Shown piece by piece: positions 32,333 through 43,174 of a stretch of DNA of 64,000 nt (position 1 is its first letter; every line of letters begins with the position of its first letter). The stretch is from Hydrangea macrophylla. Lineage: Eukaryota > Streptophyta > Magnoliopsida > Cornales > Hydrangeaceae. The DNA is taken from positions 65,706,010 to 65,770,009 of the forward strand of contig CM066983.1 in NCBI GenBank assembly GCA_033977485.1. The letters are read 5' to 3'. A program made the translations under genes and the position numbers. A model generated the notes under the pieces. It was not told where the DNA came from. It was given only the letters and a program-made list of their open reading frames with translations, and ran no database searches.

Positions 32333-32450
32333 CAATCGATCGAATTGATTTTGAGCGATTGAACACAGACTGATCTCAATCGATCAAACTTAGTTTAATC
32401 GATCGAACTTTACTTTTTTCAATCGATTGAAATGACTTCAATCGATCAAT
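32333..32450. repeat. TCGATCGA-type palindrome cluster in unclassified repeat
   Basis: Five to six units (AATCGATCGAAT, AATCGATTGAAA and similar), decayed mostly by C-to-T changes. Confidence 0.7.
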
Positions 32451-32924
32451 CATGACAGTTTGTTAAATGTTTTTTTATTTATATCTGATGGACTGCTAAG
32501 TCGGGTTATATCATGCGCTGATAGTTAGAAGTAGTATTTGGAATAATTCACACGTTGAATAATGGGTTAATGCATTAAATAGTGGAACCATTCGGTTAAT
32601 GTTGAGATAATAATGAGATTGAAAAGCTGTCATGCTTAGTATTGGGTCGATTGACCGTAGAGGTCCAAACTATTTATATTTGTGCGTATGAATGCAGTTG
32701 CTAAGATTGTATGATGTCAGGTGTGGGATCCTAAGGTGCTGGGATAGGATCAGGACTATGTGTCAGGTTTTACGTATGATGGAGTTGGACTACCAGATTT
32801 GGGAGGTTATGTGATGTGGGACTTCCTATTGAGTTTAATATATCATGGCTATGTGGTGTAGCATATTGGGGTTACGTGCCATAGTAGCGTATCGGGGTTG
32901 CGTGCCATAATAGTATTATAGAGC

Positions 32925-33090
32925 TAAGTGTTGTGGTATTGCTGAGTGTTGTGGTATTGCTGAGTGCAGTGATATTGCTGAGTGCTGAAGTATTGCTAAG
33001 TACTGTGGTGGAGCTGAGTATTGTAGGGTGATGAAGCCGAGTGATGTGGTATGACAGAGCTGAGTGTTGTGGTATAGCAGAGCGTTGTGC
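32925..33090. repeat. Degenerate ~18-bp tandem repeat
   Basis: Seven or more copies of GCTGAGTGTTGTGGTATT with substitutions and small indels. Confidence 0.7.
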
Positions 33091-34728
33091 TTTAGTATGT
33101 CAGGGCTGCGTGCCGTAGTATTATATCAGGGCTACATGCCATAGTAATATATCAGGGCGGGTTGGCCGGAACGTTAGGGTTGTCTGTCGAGGTGTGATAG
33201 ACCGTAGGTATAGGACTATATGCCTGATTCATGATAACCCAAGAGTCTATGTTATGTATTGAGATTGGTTGGGACGATGTCCGTTGTTATATATTGAGTG
33301 TGTGCATACATGCATGCAAACGATAAAATGATCCTTTCATCGCTGCTATTTATGTATACTGCATATCTACACATACTCTGTTAGTATTTGCATTCACTCA
33401 TCTTTCGTAGCTGATGGTGTTTTATATCGCTGGATATTTGACGTCCAACTGGCCAGGGTTATGAGTATGCAGGAGATGCATAAATGGATAGGGGCTACAA
33501 GGATAGAGCCTATGCTGGTGCTGACTACTATGCTAGTTGAAGGCCTGAAGCTTTGCTGTAGACAGTTTATGTTGTTAGAGACTCTGTAATAGTTATGTTG
33601 ATAATTGGCGTATGTTGCTGTAATACTTTATTTATGTTTCTGCAAACACTCAAGGTTTTGTAATAGTTAGTATTGAACTTTGATTTTCTATATCAACCTT
33701 AGAACTTTCCGATGCATGTTTTGAATCATTACTCTGATGGTTTGACTTTGGTTATGGACAATATGGTGACTTTCAACTATCATGGCCTACGGGTCCAAAA
33801 AAGAATTTATTTTCTCTATTTTTTGCTACTGCGCAGTGTGATAGAATGGTATAGCAAGGAATAGGTGAAAAGCTGAAAGTAGACCAAATAAGGAGAATTC
33901 TCAAGACTAAGCTTTATTGATTAAAGTATTATTCCACTGCCAAAAAAATAAAGAAGACAAAAAAAGTAAGAGGAACTATGCTATTCTAATGACTAGTCTT
34001 AAAAAGCGGAATCAGAGTCTTCTTCATTCCCTTGGTCGCTTTTTGTTTTGTTGTTTCTCTTTATGTATGGCCTTGATTACGTCTTTTGATGGGAAAAGAG
34101 ACAAGGACTCTGACGACATCCTATTGACGTTTTTTCTTATCACACCTAAGTGTAGGTGATCGTACAAGTAATAAAGTTCTTGAAATCTAGGTCGAACCCA
34201 CAGGGAACTGGAAACAAAGATACGCAATAACTATTTTGTCACTTAAAAAGAAAATAAAAGATGATGGATTTTTGTGGGGTTTTACTAACTATTAGTTTTT
34301 ATATTTTTTTGCAATAAAACTAATTAAAAGCTATTTTTTCTTAAGTAGTTTACGGTAAAGATTTTAACAGTGCAAAATAAATTAACTAAGATACTAGTAA
34401 GAAAAGGAAGAAAAAGAAATAAAAGCTAAATTTTTGTGAGATAAACTTTTTGGATTTAATACTAGCGAAAGATAGAAATAATACAAATATTTAAGCAAAG
34501 TTATTAAAAATAGGAAATATTAATTAAGTTGGAAGAAATGATTTAAAGAATTGGGAATATGCAAACCAACACTAGATCCCACAACTTTTGTGCATTTGAC
34601 AAGCATTTGGCATTTAAGACCGCAGAGTCATTCTTTATTTAAAAATAAACTTTCACTAGTCAGGGTCCCTATATCAAGTGTGTCAAGTTTGATATGAAAC
34701 GACGTCGTTTGGTTTAAAGAAAAATAAA

Positions 34729-34823
34729 GGCAATTGGGCAGTAGCCAGGTTCGAACCGTGCCCCGCCGCAGACGTGGGTTATTCAGCGTCCAGTCTCCAC
34801 CACTCTACCACTACACAATTGCC
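34729..34823 (-). ncRNA. tRNA-like / SINE-head sequence
   Basis: On the minus strand, 95 nt with a perfect 8-bp terminal stem GGCAATTG/CAATTGCC. An A-box-like GTAGTGGTAGAGTGG resembles the D-arm of plant tRNA-Gly, and a B-box GGTTCGAACC lies ~45 nt further. I could not fold a full cloverleaf: the T-stem is imperfect and the middle is too long. It may be a tRNA-derived SINE head or a tRNA pseudogene captured inside the Athila-like LTR. Confidence 0.4.
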
Positions 34824-36015
34824 TGTGCATTAGTAGATAGAAATATATATAAACACATATTTGAAATATAAACTTTGTCATATGTATTGTTTGAGTATGC
34901 TAGGTGTTTTTTTATGACAAAAGGCATAGTTTGACAATCCACATAATTATATTCTTTTTTTCAAATATGTAATCTTTTGAGCCCAATATAGCCATAGTAT
35001 ATAAACATGTTAAATGGTCATAAACTATAGATATATAGATATTTTTGGCCACAAATGAAAAAACAACCCATCTAGATAAATTTGCCCATTTAAGAATAGT
35101 GAACAAAATCTGTGTTTTCTAAGTTTTTATTGCATATCCCCAATTAAAGTTTTAGCCTACCATTTTGGAATTGAAACTGTCTTCCAAATAAAATTTAAAG
35201 ATAAATTAAATAGATGCACGCAATCACCGTCCAATTAAAATTAAATTGTAAAACCGAGGTAAGGGTAAAAACTAATATTATTATATTATTTCCTTCACTT
35301 AACATGAGTTGGGGTTGAATTTGTGGAATCTGCAAAATATCAAAGTTTAGTACAACTAGGCTAATAAAATATATATGAATGGAAATACTGAACCAGAAAC
35401 AAAATACTAAACCTTTGAATTTGGATTCTTGTGGGGTCACAGTGGTTGAACTCCAACAACACAAATAAGATCAAACCAAATCCTAATCTAATTTGAGAGT
35501 GAGATATGGATATGGTGTGCTTGGGACTTTAGTAGGTGATTATAACAACTACGTGGCTAAGAAATTTGGCATTTACTTGCAAAATCTGTCTTTAGTGAAT
35601 GGAAATATTGCTATAAAAACTGAAAATTTGGGGTTTCAAACTATTTTAGGGAACAAGTATAAGTACTAAGTACTAGACTAAAAACATTAAATCTAAATTT
35701 TTATAGGAATATTTTACTACAAAGTGACAAAAGTTGTACAAGAAAATAAATATTTTATTTTAAGAAATACAGTACACAAAGTTTTGCTACATACTTTTTG
35801 AACATGAAATCATCAATTACATAAAAGTAAATTTTTACAACTACTACAACTAGAAAAGGCAAAGAAAAACTAAAGTTTCCTATTTCTAGGGACAATATGA
35901 AGTGCTTACATGATAACCTCCCTAAACTATTCTCTCCCTAACTGTGTGTGTTGTGAAGTTGTTCCTTGTGAGTTGTGTCTTGTGAGTTGGGTCCCTTTGC
36001 TTCTCCTGCTCGTCT

Positions 36016-36024
36016 CTTTTTATA
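36016..36024 (-). promoter_or_regulatory. TATA box of the Athila-like LTR
   Basis: TATAAAAAG on the minus strand, with (GA)n lying ~115 bp upstream in that orientation. Confidence 0.5.
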
Positions 36025-36135
36025 GGCGAAGTTTGTGATACATTTGATCACTGCGTTCATCATCTTTGCAATTTCTTCTTCTTCGCTCGTCCGAATTGTC
36101 TTTGGCTTCTGACACACTTTGAAAACCTGTGTAGT

Positions 36136-36138
<3 letters not shown>

Positions 36139-36197
<59 letters not shown>
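36139..36197. repeat. (GA)n microsatellite
   Basis: About 28 uninterrupted GA units. Frames predicted across it (Arg-Glu or Leu-Ser runs) are artefacts. Confidence 0.97.
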
Positions 36198-36199
<2 letters not shown>

Positions 36200-36564
36200 T
36201 GAAAGAAAAAAACACATTCATAAACATCATCATCAACATTCCCATATTCAATGGTTTGTTTTATTTTTTTATGATTATCTTTTTTGTTTCTTTTGATTTC
36301 GTTTATAACATTTATAGTAACTCTACTGTGCAAAATTTTGACTAGCATTTTATGAGTAATGCTTCAGTGTGGTTGCTACTTCTTTCCTTCCCTTTATTTC
36401 ACTTTATTTTTACCTAAACATATAAAATATGTAAAAACAAATAATTACATGCATTTGAGTGACATCACCATTAAATTATATTAATTCAAATATGCGTGTA
36501 AAACTAGGAATTTGGGAGATTAAATGAGCACTATGTCTATTATATTGGCACATAAATGTGCAAT

Positions 36565-37631
36565 TCAGTGTTTGTCAGGCCCCTTATTATGATCTATGGA
36601 TTGGCATGATTTCCAACATTTCTTGAAATAGGGGATGTCTGAAGCTTTATGAGTAACCTTCTTAGGGATCCTGAGAGAATGAATATGAACTTCTTCAAGG
36701 CGATTAAATTGGCGAAGGACCCAGCTTGGAAGATAGAAAGTCCATATGTGGAGACCTGAAATGCTAACACCAGAAATCAAGCCTGTAATAAAGCTAAAAG
36801 TCTTGATCTTCCACCAGTCAATTTTTCATTGGATTTCCTCATGGGTGAGGCCATGAAACCAGTTAATCCAATCCCATAGAGTTCATAAAGATGGATAACC
36901 TCTCGAGTATGATAAAGTATAGAGAATGTGAAGACATGTTTAGGGGGACACATTAGCTTGGTGCACTCAAGAAGTCATGCTTGTACCAAGACCATGAATC
37001 TATGGAAGTTTTCTACGGAACTGACTATAGCCTTGTCTAATCCAATCATAGTTTTAGCTAAGCAAATCATCATTGGATTTTTCCCCTTACTTACCTCAAG
37101 AGCTAAGTCAGTAAATTTCACATCTGCCGTGGTAGTTCCATCATTGAAGAAGAAGTTGGCAATCATACACAAGGCAAGAACACCCCGTTTGTGTTCATGG
37201 GCAATGGTGGGATCATCCGAGGAAAAGTGCTTGATGATAGGGAACAATAGAATGTGATAGTTTATGATGAGATCATCGCATTCAGGAAAAGTCAGCCCGC
37301 TTAGAGAAGACAAGAAAGAAGAATACCTGGAATGAGAAGGAAGTGCAAGTTCGGACTCATGGTCATAGCCTAGCATATATAACGGAGAATTCTTCAAGGG
37401 TTGGGCATAGCTCCTCACAGTGAAGCAAAATACGTGATATTTGGGATCCCAACAAGGGATCGCAGCCTCCATGAAGTTTCTTTGAGGCCTCAGATGATGC
37501 AGAGAGAATAGGCTATCTAAACTATAGGGTTGGAAGTAAACGCAATCAAGGCCGCAGAATGCATCCATCCATTGGAAGAAGGCGTGAACCATGATGGTTC
37601 CATTCAAGAGAGGTTGTAGGGATGAATACAA
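36565..37631 (-). pseudogene. Antisense plant-mobile-domain-like gene, module 2
   Basis: An open stretch of 218 codons (37631-36975) includes H-H-L-R-P-Q-R-N-F-M-E-A-A and W-D-P-K-Y-H-V-F near residues 64-88, then L-G-Y-D-H-E near residue 112. A second open stretch (36780-36565) contains W-T-F-Y-L-P-S-W-V-L-R-Q-F. The module resembles the plant-mobile-domain-like antisense ORFs reported in Tat-lineage elements; that family link is from memory. The W.F...VLRQ motif is shared with module 1, so the two look like tandem paralogues. Stops and frameshifts around 36975-36800 break it. Role unknown; the related MAIL1/MAIN genes of Arabidopsis are nuclear. Confidence 0.6.
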
Positions 37632-37739
37632 ATGAAGAGAGGGGAGTTTCTAGGGCTTATAGAGTATCAAGTTGAGTTTGGAAAGAATTGGGAGTCCAAT
37701 GTCAGAAAGAAGTCCAAAAATTACCAAAAATGTCAAAAT

Positions 37740-38040
37740 TTGCAAAACTATCTGAGAGCCATGGTGGCACTCATGTGACTACTGTGTGGTACTATTGAGT
37801 GCCGTATGGGCCCTCTTAGTGCTGTGTGGCAGCCTTGAGTTCCACAATGGCTCCTCCCCATCCCTCCTTTGTGTAGATGCATCCTTGTGCATTTTTATTG
37901 GTTTTGGGCCTTCGTTTTGATTCCTAACGGACATTTTTGTTCTTTTAAAGTCCTGTTTTATGTATAAAAAGCCCTAGTATAAGTTTTAAATCATTCATTC
38001 TTAGTCATAAAAGAGTCATAAGAGTCCTAGAAGGTTCCCC
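37740..38040 (+). other. LTR-like promoter remnant between antisense modules
   Basis: GTGCC island (37750-37850), then TATAAAAAG at 37964, then CCTAGAAGGTTCCCC. This is the same order and similar spacing as in the element 3 LTR (42957-43280). A second island without a TATA box lies at 40880-40930, just upstream of module 1. I infer duplicated LTR-derived sequence. Confidence 0.45.
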
Positions 38041-38593
38041 AAGGGAGCATGTTACTCATATAATTCAAAAGAAAGAGTTCAAATGAAGATACAAAGGGAA
38101 AGGTCCATAAGTGCAATCCATGTCAAATATAGTCATCCATAATAATTCATAGCATGAAAGATAAAGCACAGAACTAGTCTCGAGAGTATCTCTTGCCCGC
38201 ATTTGCTTTTCTCGACTGGACTCATGGTGGTTCTTCCTCTTCCTCCTCGTTTTCTTTAATGCTGAGGCGATAAGAAGAAGTAGAACGCCTGACTAGCTCC
38301 AGCATTGGCATAGTGAGAGGCCGTTAAGATGAGGATTCCCCCAATCGCATCTCCAACTCTACTATACGCCTCTGCCTAGCATATATTATATTGCGCTGAA
38401 AGAAAAGAAACCATTAATCCAATCAAGGAGAAGCGAAAAGTGAGAACGAGAGAGCATGCATTGCATTCATTAAATTCATGAACTTAAAAGAATAAATTGC
38501 ACTACTTTGTAGATATGCTCGACTCACTATGCTCGTCTTTTCAACATCAAATTGGGCAGAACAAGTTTGTAGGGAGCACATAGCCGATTTAAG

Positions 38594-38665
38594 CTGTTAA
38601 GGAGAAAGAAGGAAGAGAGGTTAGAAAGAAGTCATGAAACTAGGGTCAAGGCTTGGGAATTTTAC
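38594..38665 (-). other. Probable intron in antisense PMD gene
   Basis: The donor AAG|GTAAAA follows H-R-L-E-Y-K in phase 0. The acceptor TCTCCTTAACAG is followed by an open phase-0 stretch L-K-S-A-M-C-S-L-Q. Length is 72 bp and the minus-strand text is pyrimidine-rich before the acceptor, as in plant introns. Confidence 0.65.
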
Positions 38666-39534
38666 CTTGTATTCTAGCCGGTGGATCCATGACCTCAAGC
38701 TAGTGACCAAACTTTGGTGTTCCTCCACATAGGGTGTTGGGACAAAGACCACATTAGAAGGGATGCATTGGAAGTCCTGAGGGATCTCCTCTAGGACACG
38801 ATAAGGAACCTCATGGTCATCATCATCTAAGGTAGGAACCATCCAATCGATAATAGGAAGGTTGGAAGTAGAGAATCAAGGGTGCTCACTTATAGGAAGA
38901 TTCAGTCCCTTGAACTCTAGTGCTAGAGATCCCAGCTCCTCCGCTAGAAGGCCCTCCCTACTACCAAAGAGAGTTAGCAAGCTAAGCAAGAAAGATAAGA
39001 TACAAAAAAGTTAAGATGGATTCATACTCCAACGCGACCGGCCCTAGGAAAATTGAACATGATACGAGAGACCTGAAAATCCTCATAGCTTCTCCTGCTG
39101 ACCACTAGTTGTGTACCATCCACTCTTATAAATGCGTCCTCAAGATCGTCACCCCGGAGCTTGTGCGTGTCTAGCATGTTAGAAGGAGGAATATCGGGTA
39201 CAATAAAATTATCTAGGAGGCATGCTTGCCTTAGGACTCTCTCTCCAAAGTACCAAGCGGCGGCATAAGGACCCGTGAATAAGATACGTTGTTTTGATAA
39301 TTGGATCACCGACGCATAAGGAGCCTTAGTAGCATGAGGGATTCTACCCCAAGGATCCCACGTCACCTCTTCCCTAGTGAGACGAGTTAAGAAATACCGG
39401 CATTTCTTAAGATTATGAGCTATAACCTTCACGCTGACCTTCTCTTTCACTCATTTGAGGCCCCTTGGGATTAAATTAGCACTCAAGTCCATAGGTTTAG
39501 GAGTTTTCATTCTGAAATGCTCAAAGGTCCATAA

Positions 39535-39609
39535 CTGTCAAGTAAGAAGAGAAGGAAAACCTTTAGAAACCATTAGAAAGAGAGAAAGGGGAGACAAGTT
39601 GAGTGATAC
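39535..39609 (-). other. Probable intron in antisense PMD gene
   Basis: GGGAG|GTATCA to TTACTTGACAG|TTATGG, 75 bp. The downstream exon encodes L-W-T-F-E-H-F. The reading frames on the two sides no longer match, which I attribute to decay. Confidence 0.55.
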
Positions 39610-41479
39610 CTCCCAAACCCTCCAAACTCCAACTGAGGGTAAGCACATTTGAGAAATTTCTCCCATTTCCCATAGAGAATCACTAAGCTAGTGCTGCCCC
39701 AATCATATGTGTGGATTCGGTCAACATTTACCAAGCTCCCGAGGATAGACAGATGAATTCGGTCTGCCTTGGTTCTAAAGAGGGAGCACCCTGGTATATA
39801 CATGATGAAGGCTAGAGTAATTTGGTCAGTGGAGAATTGATTGTATCGTTGGAAGGTCTCGATAAACCAAGCATAAGGAACTCCACCACTCTAGGTGGGT
39901 ATACCCCTCAAGAGATTGATCACTCTTTGCCTAGAAGTCTCTAATATAGAATTCGTGATGATGGGTTCTCCTCCTACCTGTAACCCGGTGATCATAGAGA
40001 AGTCGTTTGGGGTCATGGTCATCTCCTCAAAGGAAGATGGAAGGTATTAGTAGAATCCCACCACCTATTCGCTAGGCAAAAGAGATGCGCCAAATCATTG
40101 GAGCTACTAACCAAGAGCTTCACAAACTCACCGAAACCGGTGGTTTGCACCTTAGATTTCACGGCCTCTGAGAGTCCCTTATACCATTCATAACCATGCG
40201 TAAAGCAACCATGACCTTTAAATTTGACATTGGTTACCTAGGATGATAAGAGAGGAGAAACTAATGAGTTGAGCATTTCTACGAACACCTTGTGTGCACA
40301 GTTTGGGAATTCAAGTTTTGAAAATGGTGGCTTTTGATTCTTACCTATAGAATGGAATCAATCATGGGAAAAAATTATTAGACCATGCATCCATTCATTA
40401 TTGAGCTTTAAATTGGTATTTCATTGCATTTAGAACGAAGAAAACGAGTTTTTAAAAGAAAAGGTTTTGAAAATACCTCTCCTTCCCTAGCTTTAAAGGA
40501 TAGATGTTGGTGAGGATCCCTATGAGTTGTTCGGGAGGGAAATTGTTTGAAGAAGGCTTGTAAGAACGTATTCCTTCCTGAAGATTAAGTGGAAGATGAC
40601 CCCCACTCTAAATATTGAATGATGAACTCGAAGATGAAGAGGTAGACATTGTTGAATTTGAATGAGGATTTTGTGATTTGATGATTTGAAGGCATTTTGA
40701 ATGAGTGAATGATTCATTTTCAAATGTTTAAATGGGAGTTTGATTTTGAAATATCAATATGAAGATGAGAAAACTTGGATCTAGGGGGAAAATGGAGAAA
40801 ATTGAGTAAGTTTTGAGAGAATCCAACCAAATTTTGAAGTGGGAAGCAAATGAGGAAGAAAATGCCTAAATATGCTGAGAGCCATGGTGGCTCTCTTGGA
40901 GTGTTGCATGGCACTCTCCCAGTGCCACCATGTCATTTAGCCCAATCTCCTTAGATATTTGCATTTATGCCCTTGTAATGCCCCGTTTTGTCATCGGACC
41001 CAATTTTGGCTCTGATTTGATCCTTTTGATGCAATTTCAATCAATTTATTATGATGTTGAGTGCTTGGAAACATTCATAGCATGTCATTTGCACGTATAT
41101 GAATCCACCGCAAAGTAATCAGCCTCATTTTAGTATTGCATGACATTGGTTGCTAGAAGTCCCGCATTGTTGCATTCATCCATTATGGTGCTCCTAGCTA
41201 GCCTTGATGACTCTAGAAATACATTTTCCTAGAAGAGTAGAGTGGTATTTGTTCCCCAATAGAGCATTTGCATTATATTGTGAAGAGTTTCTTGCACTAT
41301 TGCATCAGTCATTTTGAATGAACTTTGAATCTTTCATGGTTCTTGTGGTTCATCTCGAATGGACTCTACGAGTACCTTTTCCCCATTAAAGTTATATCTC
41401 ATTACATTGCACCCATGGATAGCCTTAAATGGCTCCATGAGATTATTCCCCAGTTGAGTTTCCCTTCTCGTCTAGCTCG

Positions 41480-42100
41480 TGCTAAGAGCTAAGTATGAAG
41501 ATGTCGATAGTAGCATTAATAGTCAATGTTGGAAACGCTCGTGATGTTCGCCTAATTGGCTCATCACTGTGTCTTTTGGGCATAGTTCGCCTAAGTGGCT
41601 CTATGGACCCTTTTTGTCTCCACCTAGCTCGCACAAAGAGCTATCCACGAAGATGTCACAAAGCCCTCGATGAGGCACCCTATAGTCGCTATTGTAAATG
41701 CTCGTGATGTTTGTCGTAATTGGCTCATCACTGTGTCTTTCGGGTGTAGTTTGCCTTAAGTGGCTCTATGGACCTTTTTGTCTCCACCTAGCTCACGCAA
41801 AGAGCTACGTACAGAGATGTCGCAAAGCCCTCGATGAGGCACCCCGTAGTTGCAGTTGCAAATGCTCGTGATGTTCACCGTAACTAGCTCATTACTGCAT
41901 CTTTTGGGCATAGTTCGCCTTAAGTAGCTCTATAGACCCTTTTTTTTTTTTGTCTCCATCTAGCTTGTGTGAAGAGCTATGTACAGAGATGTCACAAAGT
42001 CCTCCATGAGGCACCCTTGTATCGTCGCGCAAAGGACACCCCCTTGTCGCCTCATCTGTGCTAAGGACATACCCTTGCATCGTCCGCGCTAAGGATATCT
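41480..42100 (+). repeat. Tandem array E: 163-bp repeat of element 3
   Basis: GCTCGTGATGTT recurs at ~41537, 41700 and 41863 (period 163), with partial units at both ends. Each unit contains TGGCTCTATGGACC and AAGAGCTA words. It lies ~270 bp before the polypurine tract, the same relative place as the arrays in elements 1 and 2. Confidence 0.88.
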
Positions 42101-42349
42101 TTCATCTTGAGTATGTTGCATGTCAGCAATAGCATGTTGTGTGCTCATTGAACTACGGTTTGTCTGATTTCCTATAAGGGAATACATTGATAGCTCTTTT
42201 GAGCGCGATCACATGATTTTTGAGATTTTCTTTGTGTTCTTGCATGTCTTGATTTTCTCAATTTTCTTCCTAAAGTCTTCCAGACTCACTAAAAGGTTGT
42301 CAAGCATGCTTTGACATTCCCTTATGATACGCGTTGCTTGCAAAGCTCC

Positions 42350-42365
42350 GTCAAAGAGGGGCAAC
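42350..42365 (+). promoter_or_regulatory. Polypurine tract of element 3
   Basis: GTCAAAGAGGGGCAAC, homologous to the tracts of elements 1 and 2. Confidence 0.65.
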
Positions 42366-42956
42366 CACAGACACCCTATTTTGGTTCGTCCGTTCGACAG
42401 AAGGAACCCCGCCTCAAGAACAACCCGATGACTAGAATTAGGATTTGTGAAATGTTGGTTATATGAAGTAGAAATCTGTGAAGCACCATGGACTCCAGGA
42501 TATGTAAAAATAACCTTGAAGAAGACTAGGTACGTTAGGAACTCAGCAAATTAGAGACAAAAACCCATGTTAGGTTAGCTTTTTCACATGAAATAACGAA
42601 AAAATTGCCTTTTACTGAGCAAATTCTAGACCTTGGGGTGAGATCCTAAGAACTTCCTTTACTAAATAGTCCTAAAATAGGCTAAATTAGTGACCCAAGC
42701 CTTCACATTGGCCAAAAACCACTTAGGAGAATTTTTACCCCTTTTTGCACCTCACAGGTTTGCTCCCTCTTGGAGCCAGCCTTACTCTTTTGACCATAAC
42801 TTAAAATCTACAAAGTCTTTTTGAATTAGACTAAAAGCATCTTAAAATAGACTCCCATATCTTTCCAACAGTATATCACAAGCCTAAGAGGATAAACAAG
42901 GTGAGTGAACGAAGTCCAAGAATTATGGAGAGAAAACAAAACTTCTGGGTAGAAAG

Positions 42957-43031
42957 CCACCATGGCTTTTAGCTGAGTGCTATGCGGTACTCTCGGACTG
43001 CCGCGTGGCACCCCTGAGTGCCATGTGGCCT
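42957..43031. repeat. GTGCC palindromic island, element 3 LTR
   Basis: GCCACCATGGC, GAGTGCTATGCGG, GCCGCGTGGCACC and GAGTGCCATGTGGCC in ~75 bp, ending ~135 bp before the TATA box. Confidence 0.7.
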
Positions 43032-43165
43032 TTTAGATGTTTCAAATGCAATCTGGACCCTTGATTTGACCCCAATCCACGTGAAAATGCCCAAAAACGT
43101 GAAAATTTGTGTTTTTTTTATTCCCACATCGCTTAGCTTTGAACTTTTTCACTCAAATCTTCAAC

Positions 43166-43174
43166 TATAAAAGG
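43166..43174 (+). promoter_or_regulatory. TATA box, element 3 LTR
   Basis: CTATAAAAGGGGG, a strong plant TATA context. Confidence 0.65.

Larger units (their letters stand above)
32021..34110. other. Unclassified non-coding repeat region
   Basis: Begins with TA-rich, (CA)n, (CT)n and purine-rich low-complexity DNA (32021-32180). A decayed TCGATCGA cluster follows at 32333-32450. A run of degenerate GCTGAGTGTTGTGGTATT repeats lies around 32925-33090, with GGGTTGCGTGCC-type repeats around 32870-33150. The tail 33350-33700 resembles the U5 end of a Ty3/gypsy LTR, but I cannot name the family. No gene seen. Confidence 0.5.
34111..36350 (-). mobile_element. Athila-like LTR, apparently alone
   Basis: It starts TGACGACA 37 bp before AAGTGTAGGT, as the Athila LTR starts TGACACGT 39 bp before the same word. 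It shares the CCCACAGGGAA stretch and the ACTAGATCCC and CACTAGTCAGGGTCCCTATATC region with 2188-3869. No primer site or gag adjoins it, so it may be a solo LTR. The other end (about 36350) is uncertain. Confidence 0.55.
38250..40360 (-). pseudogene. Antisense plant mobile domain (PMD) gene, module 1, with introns
   Basis: Minus-strand exon-like pieces encode a PMD. G-H-G-C-F-T-H-G-Y-E-W-Y lies near 40230, M-T-M-T-P-N-D-F-S-M-I-T-G-L near 40010, and Y-D-W-G-S near 39690; the last matches the D-W-G-[SA] signature of the family (PF10536). A second piece (39534-39030) has W-Y-F-G-E-R-V-L-R-Q near 39250. Sequence 39609-39535 has AG|GTATCA and TTGACAG|, and 38665-38594 has AAG|GTAAAA and CTTAACAG|, so both look like real 75- and 72-bp introns. 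A third acceptor, TTTCTTTCAG|, is at 38396. A frameshift near 40033 and several stops show decay. PMD genes occur as host genes and as TE cargo. Confidence 0.68.

Noticed and set aside
33350..33780. Possible chromovirus (Tekay-like) LTR end
   Set aside because: The general look is suggestive, but I could not find paired ends, a primer site or coding sequence, so it is left unclassified.
36020..36348. Frames rich in Leu-Ser or Arg-Glu repeats around 36139-36197
   Set aside because: They translate a (GA)n microsatellite; three overlapping frames exist on both strands with no domain.
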